Positions 63,593-64,000 of a stretch of DNA of 64,000 bases are shown here, in pieces. The stretch is from Pomphorhynchus laevis. Taxonomy: Eukaryota; Acanthocephala; Palaeacanthocephala; Echinorhynchida; Pomphorhynchidae. The position numbers were made by a program, and so were the translations under genes. A model generated the notes under the pieces. The model saw only the letters and a program-made list of their open reading frames with translations, had not been told where the DNA came from and searched no databases. The stretch is taken from contig WNNJ02000677.1 in the NCBI GenBank assembly GCA_012934845.2, positions 1 through 64,000 of the forward strand. The letters run 5' to 3'. Every line of letters starts with the position of its first letter. Position 1 is the stretch's first letter.

Positions 63593-64000
63593 GTAAGTAT
63601 CACTTAAGTTTTGTATATCGTAATTTGTAAAATTTATAGGTTTGATTTATAGCTTTCAGTTATTTAATGCTTAAATTAAAACAGGCCTTCCATTTTAAAA
63701 GCATTTATGATGGTCAAATATGTTTTATTGCTGTAGTTCAAATACAACATTCTACCGTTTATTCTTATAACATTATAAATAAGAAGGATAATTCATACTT
63801 TCAAACATGTCATCATATACCACCAAATATAGTCTTAAATGAATTAATTAATGCTTGATTTACTTAAATTACATTTAGTGCATGTGGTGCATACGGCCAA
63901 TCCATCTTTATAAAATATTAATATTATAATTTTATCTTTTTTGAAAAAGTAAATAAGGCAAGTATACTCTAAATAGTTTTATTATGCAAAAATTTAAAAA
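63593..64000. other. Intron, right window edge
   Basis: Follows the IV-S6 exon donor. No further channel exon is seen before the window ends. The open frame at 63667-63858 (CIFxSIYDGQ-like) matches nothing recognised. Confidence 0.4.

Noticed and set aside
1-64000. CRISPR arrays, bacterial operons, rRNA or tRNA genes
   Set aside because: No spaced direct-repeat array or tRNA cloverleaf was seen. The spliced channel gene and LINE/PLE content show eukaryotic nuclear DNA; the tandem arrays present are minisatellites without spacers.

Overview
This is an AT-rich invertebrate-type genomic window lying almost wholly inside one host gene on the + strand. The gene is the alpha-1 (pore) subunit of an L-type (Cav1) voltage-gated calcium channel. 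I can place 23 exons (about 2.9 kb, roughly 970 codons) between 3361 and 63592. They run from the beta-subunit-binding I-II linker through repeats II, III and most of IV. Intron phases agree at every junction, with consensus-like GT/AG sites. Repeat I lies left of the window and the C-terminal tail lies right. The exon wording is closest to ecdysozoan (arthropod-type) Cav1 as I remember that family. I cannot name the species.

Everything else is intron, and the introns are a graveyard of retroelements. (1) One Penelope-like element (PLE) family occurs in a dozen or so broken copies on both strands (about 3785, 4930/5690, 11710, 12800, 19385, 28620, 30480, 41945, 52000, 56960, 58010, 58310 and 60755). 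It has a GVPMG / R(F/Y)IDD reverse transcriptase and a conserved terminal region. (2) Other PLE-type pieces carry YIDD RT or GIY-YIG-like nuclease segments (35131-36650, 53946-54620). (3) A Jockey/I-like LINE has three long copies (1-1850 minus, 20290-24060 plus, 24065-27890 minus), two of them tail to tail. (4) A LINE with a restriction-like endonuclease C-terminus lies at 13985-16975, behind a 15-bp minisatellite. (5) RTE-like LINE ends lie at 17560-18165 and 59880-60000. (6) An L2/CR1-like LINE at 47470-51725 has a degenerate tandem repeat between its two ORF regions. (7) A broken OTUD3-like deubiquitinase retrocopy (4980-5690) sits inside a PLE terminal repeat.

The most interesting non-coding signals are RNA-structure candidates. 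The main PLE family's terminal region can form two interleaved helices (order a-b-a'-b', as P1/P2 in HDV-like ribozymes) around a GAAAC core, and the helices co-vary between copies. At 37461-38184 there are hammerhead ribozyme-like motifs (CTGATGA ... GAAAC ... GTC with paired stems), two of them in a head-to-head inverted repeat. Several compact perfect hairpins (5528, 10426, 31330, 34273, 37086, 57506) also stand out.

In the channel gene, the acidic selectivity-filter residues of repeats II, III and IV are intact. The exon expected to encode IVS1-S2 was not found, and several dihydropyridine-contact positions differ from vertebrate Cav1.
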